The notes under the pieces were generated by a model. It was not told where the DNA came from and ran no database searches. It saw only the letters and a program-made list of their open reading frames with translations. Positions 11,761-23,303 of a stretch of 64,000 bases of DNA are shown here, in pieces; position 1 is the first letter of the stretch, and each line of letters opens with the position of its first letter. The position numbers and the translations under genes were made by a program. Location: positions 9,433,688 through 9,497,687 of the forward strand of contig JALPQD010000004.1 of assembly GCA_023101885.1 (NCBI GenBank), given 5' to 3'. The DNA comes from Typhlomys cinereus (taxonomy: Eukaryota > Chordata > Mammalia > Rodentia > Platacanthomyidae).

Positions 11761-13317
11761 ACATGATAAAGAAAAGTATACAGAATCTGTGTGTTCTGAA
11801 GTAACCAGAGTATATAGTTTGACTAGTGGAGAAGACAAGGGGTGGTGTGTGGAGAACAGTCTCATATTGGACCTGCCTTGCTCCAGTATCTTCTTTAGAC
11901 TTTTTGAGACCACTTAACAGTGAATATTTCTTTTCCTGATCTATTTAATTGTAACCTTTACTACTGTCATTTCTGTGAATATACATCAGGGAGAAAATTT
12001 TTCTTGAACTTGTAAGAGTTCTGTAAGTTCCTTCTAGTATCATCTTCTAGGGCCCAAACTTCCTCACTTTTCTTAGCAACAGAACTAGTTTGAGACTGCC
12101 CAAAATTATTTAAATGTGCAATAGATGAAGGAGACTGGCACCTCAACTTCAAAAGGTACTTTCTAATACTTACAGATGCACTGGAAGAAACTTAGAAGCC
12201 TAGTACACAGTCATTTGGAGGTATACAGTTTTTATGAATTGTCCCCATAATGTATTTTCAGGATTTTGAAAGTCTTATATGTACAATAAACTACATTAAT
12301 TAGAAATTGAACCAGACAGCTGCTACTTTGATAAAAGCAAAAGTACTGTTTATCTGGAGATACCAGGAGTAGAGAGAATAAAAAAGCGTAGCTTATTTAG
12401 TGAATGCCAATGGGAAATTTCACATGGATGATTTCTCAAAAGGTTCTAGAAATATACCATGTATGAAAACCTAGAAGGACTGTCTTGTGAATATCTTTGT
12501 TTGACTTCTAGAATGATAATGCTGGAACATGCATATTACCCATGTTTAATGTTTGGTAGTACAGACCAAAGTTTTCCAGTGATTTTATAGTGGCTCCATT
12601 TACTGTATTCAGTACAGTAGCAAAATAATTTCAGGTTCAAGTTTTATCCTTAATTAACAGTTGCTGAAAGTCTAATTTGACATGTCATATAGATCTTTAT
12701 ATTTGATCTTACTTTGGTTTGGGATGTGTGTGTTTCAATAGATGAGAAGATTTTTTTTTTTGAGGATCCCTGACCTTCAAACTATCACAAGAAAAGAGAA
12801 GGGAAAGAGAAAAATTCATTCAGGCTATGAGGGAAGTCATTGTAACAAGATTCCCAAGTGAACAGAAGATTTTTTTACTTATTTATTTTGTGGTTTGTTT
12901 TTGCCTCAGCAAGGGCACAGATTTCTCTTCCAAGTGCTGTCCATTTAGTTCCTCAGAATGTGGAGGCTCTTGGAAGTTCATTAAAATTTTTTCAAAGTCA
13001 TCTCTTCTTATTCATGAAACTATGTGATTATAACCTCACTGAGGGGTATGTCAACATATTATTGCCCAAACAACAGTTGATGTTTCTAACACTCAGGTTC
13101 ATTATATGATGCCTGAATAATGCACATAAACTTATGTATCTTATATAATTTATAATAAGAAATATTCTAAAAACTAAGTTTAAACTTCAAAACCCTGAAA
13201 AAACTGAAATTTAATAGCAAAAAAGGAATTAATAAAATTAAAAGTTGAAGTAAAAATGAGTAAATAAAGTTTTCTCTGCAGTGCAATAAGTTAGAACCCT
13301 AAAAACATAAAAATAAG
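11761..13317. other. unassigned intergenic sequence
   Basis: AT-rich, no recognised gene. Overlapping small frames near 12827-13109 in two reading frames show no family resemblance and are not called. Confidence 0.45.
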
Positions 13318-13560
13318 GTTTGAGATCAGATTCCTGATCCCACATAAAAATGCCGGGCTAAAATGATGGTGGCCTTCACCCTGGCTCTGAAAGGCAGAGC
13401 CTAGGAAATCCTAGAGTGAAATAAAAGTGCAGTAGAAACAAACCAGAATGATTCCTGAAGTCATTTGTGGACCTCCACAAATACACACAATGCCCCCTGA
13501 CACACACACGTGCACACACACACACACACACACACAAATTAAATAAATAAATTTTAAAGA
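13318..13560 (+). mobile_element. tRNA-derived SINE (older subfamily), head degraded
   Basis: Lacks a clear box A but keeps 'gatcagattcctgatcccac', the 'gcctaggaaatcctagagtg' body, 'ctgacacacacacgtg' with CA repeats, and an AATAAATAAATTTT tail. It aligns in order with the copies at 0.8 and 46.5 kb. No clear target-site duplication was found. Confidence 0.7.
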
Positions 13561-13785
13561 TTTAAAGGAGAAAGTAAAGCAAGGATATTCATTATCAACT
13601 TTATTATATAATATGAGTACTGGATATACTCAGTGAAACGTTAAAAATGAAACAGCGATATGCATTTGCAGGTAGGTACTTATTCAATATGTATGCAATG
13701 TACACATATTCAGATATATTTATCTATAAATACAAACCATAGATGTCTTAGCCATAAAAATAAGAGTTATATTATAATGCTTAAT

Positions 13786-13960
13786 GTTGTCAGCCTGACA
13801 GTGAGGAGGCAGGGCTCTGGACACACACGAGAAGAATTCTCTACATTAAGGTTGTCCTCTGGGTATGGTTATGAGGTATTGTCTTGATTGCATAATTGAT
13901 GTAGGAAAAATAAACCCATAGTAGTCATTCACTGGACTTAAATTATGTGACTGTAGAAAG
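13786..13960 (+). repeat. URR1/MaLR-like fragment
   Basis: The string 'gttgtcagcctgacagtgag', then 'agaattctctacattaaggt', 'gtcttgattgcataattgat' and 'aaaataaaccc' follows the order of the large rodent repeat group that starts with a 'tgtcaacttgaca' motif. It is short and diverged. Confidence 0.45.
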
Positions 13961-14503
13961 TTAGAGAAGTTGATTAAATGAGTCTACATTAAATGGTTCT
14001 TGCCCTCTACATTGTGTATGTGGTGAGGCTAGATCCTGTTCTTTTTTTTTTCTTTTTTTATTATTATTTCTAGATCCTGTTCTTACTGTAACTTCCAAGC
14101 AATGTTAGGTTATAATCTGGAAAATTGAGCCAATTAAAATTTATCAGATATTCTGTTGCAACTGTCGTAATGTAACTAAAATATATCCAGGCCATAAAAA
14201 ATTAGGAATTGCTTCTAAGATTATCCTGCATCAATTTCAAATACATGGAAGAAATAGAAATCATAATGATGCTATATTTTGAATAAATAACCAAATTTAA
14301 TTGTCAAAATCACGATAGTATTTTTCATGTACAACAACCAGCTCATTCTTCTTCTTTAACAGATAGAATTACCAAGAAAAGATAGAGAATGAATGAATGC
14401 TCTATATTAAAGAGTTAGTATTTCTAAACAATTCAATGCTCTTTGACTCACAAATGAAGTACTTTTTAGGTATTTCCTCTGTGAGTTTTTTAATGCTTCC
14501 AAT
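13961..14503. other. unassigned intergenic sequence
   Basis: AT-rich. It includes a T-rich stretch (14041-14070) and a repeated 'tagatcctgttctt' (about 14030 and 14072), suggesting a small insertion or duplication of about 40 bp. No gene was seen. Confidence 0.4.
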
Positions 14504-14520
14504 TAATAGAAAATTTAGGA

Positions 14521-14554
14521 AATCGCTTCTCAGCCTTTTGGCTAAGATGAAGTG
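14521..14554 (+). pseudogene. RNU2: U2 snRNA 5'-end retrocopy, 34 nt, perfect 17-bp TSD
   Basis: The 34 bases match the first bases of U2 spliceosomal RNA, including the core 'gccttttggctaagat', with about two substitutions. The fragment is flanked by two identical 17-bp copies of taatagaaaatttagga, at 14504-14520 and 14555-14571. There is no poly(A) or A-rich tail. The left border reads aatt/aatagaaaa, which resembles an L1 endonuclease nick site. U2 RNA is normally about 190 nt, so only the 5' stem-loop I region was copied and it cannot function as snRNA. Truncated poly(A)-less snRNA retropseudogenes are a known class. Assignment to L1 activity is inference from the TSD and nick motif. Confidence 0.93.
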
Positions 14555-14571
14555 TAATAGAAAATTTAGGA

Positions 14572-15301
14572 AAATAGATGAAAGCTCAGAGGATGTCCCA
14601 ATCACAAGGAACCATAGATAAGAATGTGGGGGAAATTGCTTTACTGGGCAAAGGTGAACATGACATTTGGAAGGATGATATGATTGCTAGGGTGACTGAG
14701 CGAAGTACTAATGAATTGCAACTCATGAAATGAAAATACTTTTGAAGTCAAAGATGACAGTATCAACATTCCTGGAGAAGGTGATTTAACTGCAGATTGT
14801 TTAATAATAGACACAGTATTCAACCTTTCCACTGAATACTACCTAACATCATTTCTACAAGTGAAGCAAGGGGAAGAATCTCAGTGTAGATGAAATGCAG
14901 AAAATAGAAAAGTAGCTAAGTGTGTGCTACATGGAATTTGTATCTTGCTTCCTTGTATTCCTTTGTTTAAATATGGGAGGAAGCAATTCTTTCAGAGTCT
15001 TTTAAATTGGATTTTCAATGTTAAAATTTTAATGTAATTTATTCATTTGTAATTTGATTTATACATTCAAAGAAGTTAAAGAAAAATGTAGAGAATCCAA
15101 TAAAATCATTATTTAACTTTCATCAATAATAACATATTAGAAAGTGGGACTTCCCATCAAAGCCAAACACAAAAAGTTTTCATCCCACAATTATCCCCCT
15201 CATTGATTTTTATAGCCATAGTCTTTCCCTCCTGCATTCAACTTTCTTACATATCTTAATGTCACTTCTGTTGTATCTACTTCTATAGTCTTTTTCATGT
15301 C
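14572..15301. other. unassigned intergenic sequence
   Basis: No recognisable gene, repeat or RNA. AT-rich. Confidence 0.4.
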
Positions 15302-15317
15302 AAGAATAATGGAATCA

Positions 15318-15607
15318 GGGGGCTGGAGAGGTAGCTCAGGGGTTAAGCCTCTGCCTTGCAGGCAGAAAGTCCTGAGTTTGGATCCTAGACCCCAGTATAG
15401 AAGCCAGGAGGAAGCGGGGCGGCCTGCGTTTCTGGTCTTGGTAGGGCGGAGCCTGTGAATCCTGGGACAGAGTAAATGAGGAGGTGGAGGCGTCCATGAT
15501 GGTCCCGAATTTGCTCGTGTTTCTACACACACACATGCATATATACACACATACACGCACACACACACACACATGCACAATTGAATAAATAATAAAAAAT
15601 TTAAAAA
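15318..15607 (+). mobile_element. tRNA-derived SINE, young CpG-rich subfamily, with TSD
   Basis: Begins ggggctggagaggtagctca with a box A-like segment and a box B-like 'gagtttggatcc'. The body is 'gcggcctgcgtttctggtct', then 'ggtggaggcgtccatgatgg', then a CA microsatellite, then a tail with AATAAATAATAAAAAATTT. A perfect 16-bp duplication, aagaataatggaatca, lies at 15302-15317 and 15608-15623. Any open reading frame on the opposite strand (15200-15682) is incidental to the SINE. Confidence 0.93.
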
Positions 15608-15623
15608 AAGAATAATGGAATCA

Positions 15624-16655
15624 TATAGTTTGCATCCTTTTGGACAAAGATTTAACTGAGCATTAAATGTCCCAAGATTCACTTAGGAAGTATATGAACA
15701 GATATTATATTTTTATCCCTGAGTAATCTGCCATAGTTTTTTAAATTATCCATTGAAGGACATTTTTATCCTTGACATTATGTTAGCTATTATCTGTAGG
15801 CTCACTTCTCAAAGCAAGGTCTGTCAAAAATATGACAATTTCATATGCTTGAGTTTGTATTTGGTGAGATCTTGCTTGTTTCTGAACTGTGTAAGGGATC
15901 TTGTCCATTATCCCAAGGCAATGTGTGTGGCTTCTTTGTAATGCACTAATTTTTTTTTTTTTTTTGACAAACACAGCACTTCAGTCTACAACTTTCATTA
16001 GGTTAATTTTCTGGCCAAATTAAATATTTTTTCAAATCTTTCCATTCTATTTTCTGCTTCTAGTTTTCCCTAAAAACTTGGCTAAAAGAAACCAGAAATA
16101 GTTATGCCACCAACTCCATGATGGGAAGTCTTAATGTTTCGTCTACAGAATTAACTAGTTCATCACATTGAAACTCAGCCTTCATGAAATCAGCAAACAC
16201 CATTGTTCTGGGCCTTTTATAACATCATGCAAGAGAAGCTGTGATGGATAGAACTGCTTACCTCACAGTGACTGGAAAACACAAGTGAAGGACGCAAGCC
16301 AATATTAGTAGATTTCTTCTTTCTGCTTTGGTTTGATTTGTGACCTTAACCTATTCAGTGGAGCTGAATATTCGAGGTGGTTTTATTTTTAACCTCTCTT
16401 GCTTTCCCATATGCCAACTGTCTCTGGAAACTCACAGACACAACAAAATTTTACTAGTGTTCCAGACTCGGTCCAACCAAGTTGGCATTACGATTAAACA
16501 AAACATTCAGGTATGTTTGTGTGGATAGATTTTTAGGTTCTCTGTTCTCTTCCATTCAGTCTTTGTACGCTATGAAATCTCAGTGTTGATTACCATAACA
16601 AAACATATCTTGAAATCATATAGACTTTAGGATTCTTTCTTCATTGCAGCCATAC
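15624..16655. other. unassigned intergenic sequence
   Basis: No recognised gene. I looked here for upstream exons of the IMPA1-like sequence that follows and could not match any segment with confidence. Confidence 0.4.
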
Positions 16656-17043
16656 TACAAACTTGGCCTGGTCTATGCACTAATTTCTGCCAGGAAACAG
16701 AATGGTACTGGGAAAAAAAAAAAAAACTAGCTATAACAAACAACTCCTTTTTGGCGATATTACCAAATCTCTCTTGGTGACCGAGTTGGTCTTCCAGAGA
16801 TCCAGAGACTATATGACTTGTTCCTTCCAATATGGAAACTTTTCTCAATTCCCATTTATGGAATCTGGAATGTTGGCACAGCAGCTGTTAACATGTGCCC
16901 GGTGGCAACTGAAGGAGCAGGTACCTACTATGAGATGGGGATTCATTGCAGGGGACATGGCAGGACCTGGCATTATGGTCACTGAAGTGGGTGGTGTGCT
17001 AATGGATGTGACAGGAGGCCTGTCAGTGGCTATCCAAAAGTGA
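16656..17043 (+). pseudogene. IMPA1: IMPA1 (inositol monophosphatase 1) processed pseudogene fragment
   Basis: The translated segments DITKSLLVTEL (from about 16756), GTAAVNMCPVAT and YYEMGIHC (16870-16950), and VTEVGGVLMDVTGG (to about 17018) are those of inositol monophosphatase 1, in the right order. IMPA1 hydrolyses myo-inositol monophosphates to free inositol in phosphoinositide recycling. The reading frame shifts near 16860 and shifts back near 16950. The conserved W-D pair of the metal-binding loop after GIHC is lost, and the copy stops just before the C-terminal part. The copied region spans several exons of the parent gene as I know it without intervening introns, which indicates a retrocopy. 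An A-run at 16709-16724 interrupts the weaker 5' part. No poly(A) tail or TSD was found, so the copy is old and truncated at both ends. It cannot encode an active enzyme. Confidence 0.85.
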
Positions 17044-18299
17044 ACATCTAAGACTGGATATTTTCAGCACATCATTTGTAAACTAGCTGTAATGTAGTTT
17101 TTGCTTCCTATTTTTGAAGGAAAAGTTACTTCATTGTCCTTTTAATATTTCATATTGCCATGCCATTTCAGGTAACTGTGTTGCAGACAGTATTACTTAT
17201 CACTGGGTGTAACTGCAATCACTAAGAATATGATGATGGTATCAATGTCAGTTCCCTACCAAGTTGCTGTAGAGAAAGAATTTTCACAAAGGGCTCTCAT
17301 CAGGCATCTGGTAGGTTAGAGCAGAACATGTCACTGAATTCCGTGTCCACACTTAGGTATTTATACTGGTTTACTTGTGTTGGCAGATGCTCTTGCTCAC
17401 GGACCTATTTGATTTCTTTCTAAACTTCAATATTATCACTACTACCTTTATATATCTGTAATAGTCTTTAGTCTATCAAACTCAAGAAGAAAATTATAAT
17501 GGTTCATATACATTTTAACTTGTTGTTTTGCCTGGTATTGTTCTAAAGGTATAGCACCATGTGCTTGATAAAATGAAATGTTCATGTTAAATCTGAAGGC
17601 ATTATTTTGTTGCTAGGTCCAGTGGATATCTTAAATTTATATAACACTCTATTTGGATATTATAATTATTATTTTATACTGTTAATCACATGCACTTAAA
17701 ACATCTCAGACTGTATAGTTCTGAGACAGATTATTTTTTGCAATTAAATTTATTTTAATTAAAACACTAGCTATAATTCAAAGTTGTCTTTGACTTAGGC
17801 ATCAGGAGGCCTGTGTTCACATCTACAAGTGGGAGTAAGAGAACATAACTAGGTAAGCAATTACGGGGTCTATAACCTGACAGAAAAATCTGGATACATG
17901 GCTGTGACAGGATGGAAATTGTTCTTCTCTGTATAATTTGTATCAACTTGGATTGACTTGCTGAGTCTTTTAAGAGTTCCATTCTTATTTCCAGATGAAA
18001 ATTAGTTTTCTGAAGACTGAAAGGTAGACATGAATAACTTATAGTCCATTTGGTAGTTTTGATAAAGAAGGTTTTACCTACATTCCGAAGACAGAGCCGG
18101 CCACATAGTTTGAATCCACTCTCTGTGGAGACTATTGACTTTGTTAAAGTGTTCTCCTTACAGAACCTGATTTTCAGTGTTTAAAATATTTTCATGAGGA
18201 TAATAATAATTTTGTCAGGACACAGCATTTAGTAATTTGAAACCAAATGTTTTAGCCCATCTTTTCATGTCTTAATGTTCACTAGTATTCTCTCTGCCA
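17044..18299. other. unassigned intergenic sequence
   Basis: AT-rich sequence without recognised features. Part of it could be IMPA1 3' UTR, but I cannot support that from memory. Confidence 0.4.
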
Positions 18300-19452
18300 T
18301 TTTCAGGTCACGTTTCTTCAATTTTATCCTAGTTCCCATATTTGAGAGAGTACATGCAATACTTTATGTGTCTGATTAATTTCAGTTAACATGATTTGTG
18401 GTTCTATCCATTTTCCTGGAAATGATGTCATTCCATGGTTAAAAAGTTTCCATTATATATATGTACCACATTTTTCTTTATCTATTCATCTGTTGGCAGA
18501 CATATGAGTTTATTGCATGGTCTAGCTATTGTACAAGTGCTACAATAAACACTGGGATACATGTATCCTTTATGAACAATGAGTTAACTTTCTTCAATTA
18601 TAGACCTAGGAATGGCATGGCTGAGTCATGTGGGTTATTCTATTCTTAATGTTTGTAAGAACTACTACATTCTTATCAACTGTGTATAAATTTCGCTCCT
18701 CTTCTCCAAATTATCAATTTTTTAAAAAGAAAGATGGAAATTGAGCTTCATTCTTCAGCATCCAGTTTTCTCAGGGCCATTTGTTGAAAAGTCTATTTTA
18801 TGTTTTTAGCATCTTTGTTGAAATCATGTGGATTTAGCTGTCAAAGTTTATACTGTGTTTGCTGCTTTATTCCATTTATTTTATGTCTACTTTAATGACA
18901 AATATCATGCTATTTTAACTTTAATTATATAGTTAAGTCTTAAATCAGTTATTATTAAAACCCATAATATTAATCTTTTTTTCAAGACTACTTTGACTAT
19001 AGGGGCCTTTTGTGTTTCCTTTTGATTTTTACACTTATTTTACTTTTTCAGCGAAGAAGATATTAGATTTTCATGGAAATTATATTACTTAAACTCTCAA
19101 ATTAATTCTGCTCACCCATGAATATGGGAGGCATCTCTACTTTCTATGTCTTCTTCAATTTCTTTCTTTGTTGTTGGTAATCTTTTATCATACAGATCTT
19201 TCGCTTCCTCAGCTTGGCTTATTCCCAGGCATTTTTTGGAGGTCACTGATGATAGTATTATTTCTCTGAATTCTTTCTTAGTGAGTTAATTATAAATCAG
19301 ACAGCAGTGTTCATTCTCTGTGATGATTTTATAACCTGCCTTTTTGCAGAATATATTACTTCTAAGTCTTGGTTAATTATCTGGGATTTTCTAAATATAA
19401 AATCCTATTGTCTTCATATAGAGATAATTTGATTTCTTCCTTTCCCATTTGT
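18300..19452 (-). mobile_element. old L1 (L1M-type), minus strand, left part
   Basis: On the plus strand it carries antisense L1 motifs. First come 'atttttctttatctattcat' and 'tgctacaataaacactggga', from the 3' half of ORF2. Then come 'ccagttttctcagggccatt' and 'cctgcctttttgcagaatat', from antisense ORF2. Then 'gatttcttcctttcccattt' occurs just before a plus-strand L1 begins. The coding capacity is destroyed. It continues in the same orientation beyond the insertion, at 21340. Confidence 0.7.
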
Positions 19453-21330
19453 GTCATATGACTCTGCTATGCCACTACAGTGAATCTGCCCCCAAAATTC
19501 ATTATTTCACTATAGTGACATGAGTACATTTATGTCCATTGGAGCACTATTTATAATAGCAAAGTCATAGAATCAACCCAAATGCCTAACAGTGGACAAA
19601 TGGATAATGAAAATGTGGTACATTTATACAATGGAATACTACTCAGTCATTAAAAAATGAATTTAATGAAATTTGCTGGTGAATAGATAGAATTAGCAGA
19701 AATTATACTGAGCGAAATATCCCAGGCACAAAATGTTAGATGCTGCATATTCTTCCTTATATGTGGATCCTGGTTCCAAACCATCTTAATGATATACTGA
19801 AAAAATAAATCTCTGCAACACCCATTATAACCTCAAAGGATTATAACTAGGAGCCAAGTGGAAAGAAGATCTCAAGAGAAAGGAAACAAAAGAGCATAGT
19901 TCAATAGAGAAATTAGGCCAAAGTCCAGTAAGTAGCCAGATATCTAGTACAGCTCACTGTCATTTCCCTTCTTGTTCACTTGGGATTAGAAGAGTTTGAA
20001 GTGCTGGGCATATCTCCCTATTCATGGAGGGGATGGAGACTAGCACTTAGATGGTAGCCAACTGGCAACTGAATTACCTCACTACAGTACCATCTTCCTA
20101 TTTGTCACTCTATTTTTAAGCCTCTTCTTATATTAATACCTTCTTTTAAACAGTCTTTTATCTTTGGTTAGAAAAACACTGCAACACCTAAATAGGATGC
20201 ATCCAAGTGTAGTGTAAGAACTGCAAAACTGAAAACAACCAATCTTAATTCAGAATACCAGTGACCCTACAATTGTTCACTCAGAACAAGACCAGCCAAA
20301 TCTCTCCCTGTCCTAAAACTCAGGGATCCTTGTGGAAGAAGAGACAGAAAGATTGAGTAAGAGTCTGAAGATGGGAGGTCCACTGAGAGACAAGATACTT
20401 TCAGTATCTTCAAGTCTGGGCTGGGGCAGTTAGTGTCTCACTGCAATGTGATAGGACCTTACCTGACCTGCACAAAGACTGTTATGTCAACAAGCCTCCA
20501 TAGACTATTGTGAATCTCAGGGGAGATGGCTTCAGGCAGTAGAATCCTTAAAGGCAAGGGGTTAGACAGATATAATGGAGTTCCTACATTAGTGGGCAGT
20601 CCAAGAAGGGGCCCCATGGTATGCCACAGTCCTGAATACCTCCTAATGTAGACTACTGTCATAGTTAGGCACAGGTGTCAACTTGACAGTTGAGGGTTTG
20701 AGATCGGGGCACATTTGTAGAGAATTAGTGGTTGGGTTAAGCCCAGAGCAAACTTGCAGGAGACTGTCTAGCTGATGAGGAAGGCCCAGCCTATGGTAGG
20801 TGGGACTAGTCCCTGAACAGGTGAATAAAATACAGAGAGCTGGTTGAGGAAGTTGGCATCCTTGTGTATACTTGGCCAGATATGCTGGTCTGGCAATTAA
20901 GGATCGTTCCTCTTTTAGCCATTATGTAGAGAAAGTGGGGCCAGTTCCCTTGGCCCTGGTGTTGGTTCATGCTCTCTGGTCAAAGTGGACAGACTGTAAC
21001 CGGACTATTGTAAGAAAATAAGCTCTTTGTTCCCTTAAGCTGTTTGATGGTCATTTATCAACAACCATGCAGGTAAACTGCAACAACTACTCAGAGAGAA
21101 CTTCAGGGCTCATTTAAGCTGAAGTTCTGGAGGGTGGAAGGGAGAAGGAGGGAAAATGCCAAAAAGAGAGGGGGGGATGGGAAAGGGGGAGATAGAGATG
21201 TAGGAGAGAGAGTGAGATGGAGGAATAGAAAGGGGGATGGGATGGGGGAGAGGAAGGGAGAAGGAGAAGGCAAAGGTACCTACCCATTGACCTTGTATAA
21301 CTAAGTAAAAAATAAAATTAAAAAAGTGAT
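19453..21330 (+). mobile_element. 5'-truncated L1 3' end, interrupted by an LTR
   Basis: Starts inside the last part of ORF2 (catatgactctgctatgcc, equivalent to 29500 and 37360 in other copies) and runs through 'aatggaatactactcagtca', the 3' UTR and a GA-rich region (21135-21265) to an A-rich end near 21330. A complete LTR (20657-21085) was inserted in the 3' UTR. This piece lies inside the minus-strand L1 that flanks it on both sides. Confidence 0.8.
20657..21085 (+). mobile_element. solo LTR, ERVL-MaLR-like, 429 bp, perfect 5-bp TSD
   Basis: Starts TGTCATAGTTAGG and ends ACTGCAACA. The 5-bp duplication actac lies at 20652-20656 and 21086-21090. It is well preserved and almost identical, in inverted orientation, to the LTR at 23903-24327. 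An AATAAA-type signal (here gaaaataagc) lies about 70 bp from the end. The minus-strand frame 20459-20662 lies almost wholly in the L1 and only touches the first bases of the LTR; it is not a gene. Confidence 0.88.
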
Positions 21331-21339
21331 ATGTATGTG

Positions 21340-22812
21340 CATATATGATTTATGCATTTTTTTCTTTGTGTGGATCTGTAATTTCAATCTATTATGAATT
21401 AATATGCTATAATGAATTATTTTAACTTTTCATGTTATTAAGGCTCGATTCATGGCTTAAGTATATTCTATATTAGAAAATATTCCATACACTGCTCAAA
21501 GTTTCTGCAGACATTTGTTATGTTAACTTGACGTATTGTGTGATTTAGTTCTGTATTTTATTGTGCTTTCTGGTTGGATGATCTACCAACTGAGAAAAGT
21601 AATACATTAAAAGAACTATTATTGTAATGGATAAATCTCCCTTTATATCCTCTAGTGTTTGGTTTATATAACTGAATTCTTTAATGTCGGGTGCAAATAT
21701 ATTTAGAATTCCTCTATCTTCTTGATGGATTACTCCCTTTATCAATATGGAGTGATCAGTTATGGATAAAATTCTGTTTTGCTGGATATATGCATAAATA
21801 TCTCTGTTTGCTTTTATATTCTTATTAGGAACATCTTTTGTAATTGTTTCAATTTCATCAGGATATATCTGTGACGCAGAGGTGTATCTCTTAAAGAGAA
21901 CAAATGATTGAATTCTATTTTTTAAAGCAATCTGTCAGTCCGAATCTTTTAATTTGAGAATAATAACAATGTAAATTCAGGCTTATTATTTAAAGGTATG
22001 TAATAGGTTGTCATTTTGTATAGCTGTTGTCATTACTGAGACTAATAAAATTGTTACTAAATTTTATATTTCTAGTACTAGTCAGATTTGATTCTTCCCA
22101 AATCTCATTCACTTTTCTAATTTTCTGGTGAAACTGATTCTTTTGCAAGCCCTAGTGAATATGTTTTCCTGGTTCCTCCTCCATTTTAAGATCTCTTGCA
22201 GTATCTTCAATAATGTTGGCTTAGTTGACATTAATTCTTTTGATTTATGTTTATCTTGGAAGGTCTTTATTTGTCTTTCAATTTTAATGGATAACTCTCT
22301 AGATGTAGTAGCCATGTAGTTTCATGGTTTGAAATATATCATTCCTTGCTCTTCTGGCCTTCAAAAATTCTTCTGATATTTTGTTGAGTTTGCTAGTGTA
22401 AGTGACTTGGTATTTTTCTCTTGATGCTTTCAATATTTTTATTTTTACTTTGAAATTTTAACTATGATATGATGTTGAGTGTGGTTCTTTTAAGGCTACA
22501 GGTCTATATGGGGCTTCAAACCCATTCATATTTTTCTCATGAAATTTTCCCGCTTTATTTCACAGTACTGACTTTCTATCCTGCTTACCTGACAAATGTT
22601 CCATCATCCAAACCTGTCCAATAGGTCATGTATGCTCTGTTCATAATTTCTAATTTTTCTTTTTTTATTGTCTGATGGTTTGTCATTCCTTTCAGATCCT
22701 GATATTCTTCCTTCTGCTTGTATATCTATTGATGACACTTTCAATTTCTCCTTTATTTTCATTTATAAGTGTTTCATAAACAACATTTCTTCATTATAAT
22801 GCATTTGTACAT
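21340..22812 (-). mobile_element. old L1 (L1M/HAL1-type), minus strand, right part
   Basis: Antisense L1 text continues from the piece ending at 19452: 'gtcgggtgcaaatatattta', 'cttcttgatggattactccc', then a region resembling antisense ORF1 or 5' regions. Small frames in this interval (21545-21745, 22109-22315, both minus) are remnants without intact domains. Confidence 0.6.
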
Positions 22813-23000
22813 TGTTGCAGTTACTCTTCTGTTGCTGTGGGATAGTGAAATCAATCCAAACACCTAAGGGGAGAAAAGGCTTATCATTTTGGATTACAGT
22901 TTCAGAGGGAATATAGTCCATCTATGGCAGGAAAAAGCATAGCAGTAAACATGGCAGAGACTGGCTGCTACCTTAAAGCCACTAAGAAACAGATAGAGGA
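22813..23000 (-). mobile_element. MaLR-like LTR, minus strand, truncated
   Basis: Begins TGTTGCAGTTACTCTTCTGT, the reverse complement of the LTR 3' end, then 'ggattacagtttcagaggga' and 'ccatctatggcaggaaaaag'. The same order occurs at 54395-54560. The 5' part of the LTR is missing. Confidence 0.65.
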
Positions 23001-23124
23001 AGAAAAGGGAAGTGGAGTAGAGACATCAACATCTCTGTTGATGGTGTTACAAAATCCTGTGATTATTAGTGTGATTCTATGTTAAGATTTACATATATGA
23101 TATGATAGATATCTTTTTTACTTT

Positions 23125-23282
23125 TATATGAAGGTGTCTTTTGCAATTTTTTTTTGCACAGGGTCTAATGTCACACAGATTATCTTCAAACATGATATGT
23201 AGAAGATGACCTTGTTTTCCCTGTCCTCACGCCTCCACTTCCAAGTGCTGGTATTACAGTCATAGTCTCCTATGCCTAGCTT
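23125..23282 (-). mobile_element. B1-like SINE, minus strand
   Basis: A T-run, then 'cacagggtctaatgtcacac', a 'tcaaacatgatatg' block, and 'cctccacttccaagtgctgg' with 'tattacagtcatag'. This is the antisense B1 (7SL-derived) order. Diverged. Confidence 0.7.
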
Positions 23283-23303
23283 TATGTGAAATAGCAGTCT
23301 TCT

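Noticed and set aside
14521..14554. Functional U2 snRNA gene
   Set aside because: Only the first 34 bases are present, flanked by target-site duplications. The branch-site pairing region, Sm site and 3' stem-loops are missing, and no snRNA promoter elements were seen.
15200..15682. 160-codon minus-strand frame
   Set aside because: It reads antisense through a SINE with its CA tail. The ends run into unrelated flanks and there is no domain.
16620..16660. Pyrimidine-rich stretch followed by cag before the IMPA1-like region, resembling a 3' splice site
   Set aside because: The IMPA1-like text begins later and is continuous across what should be several exons, with frame breaks, so a live exon is unlikely.
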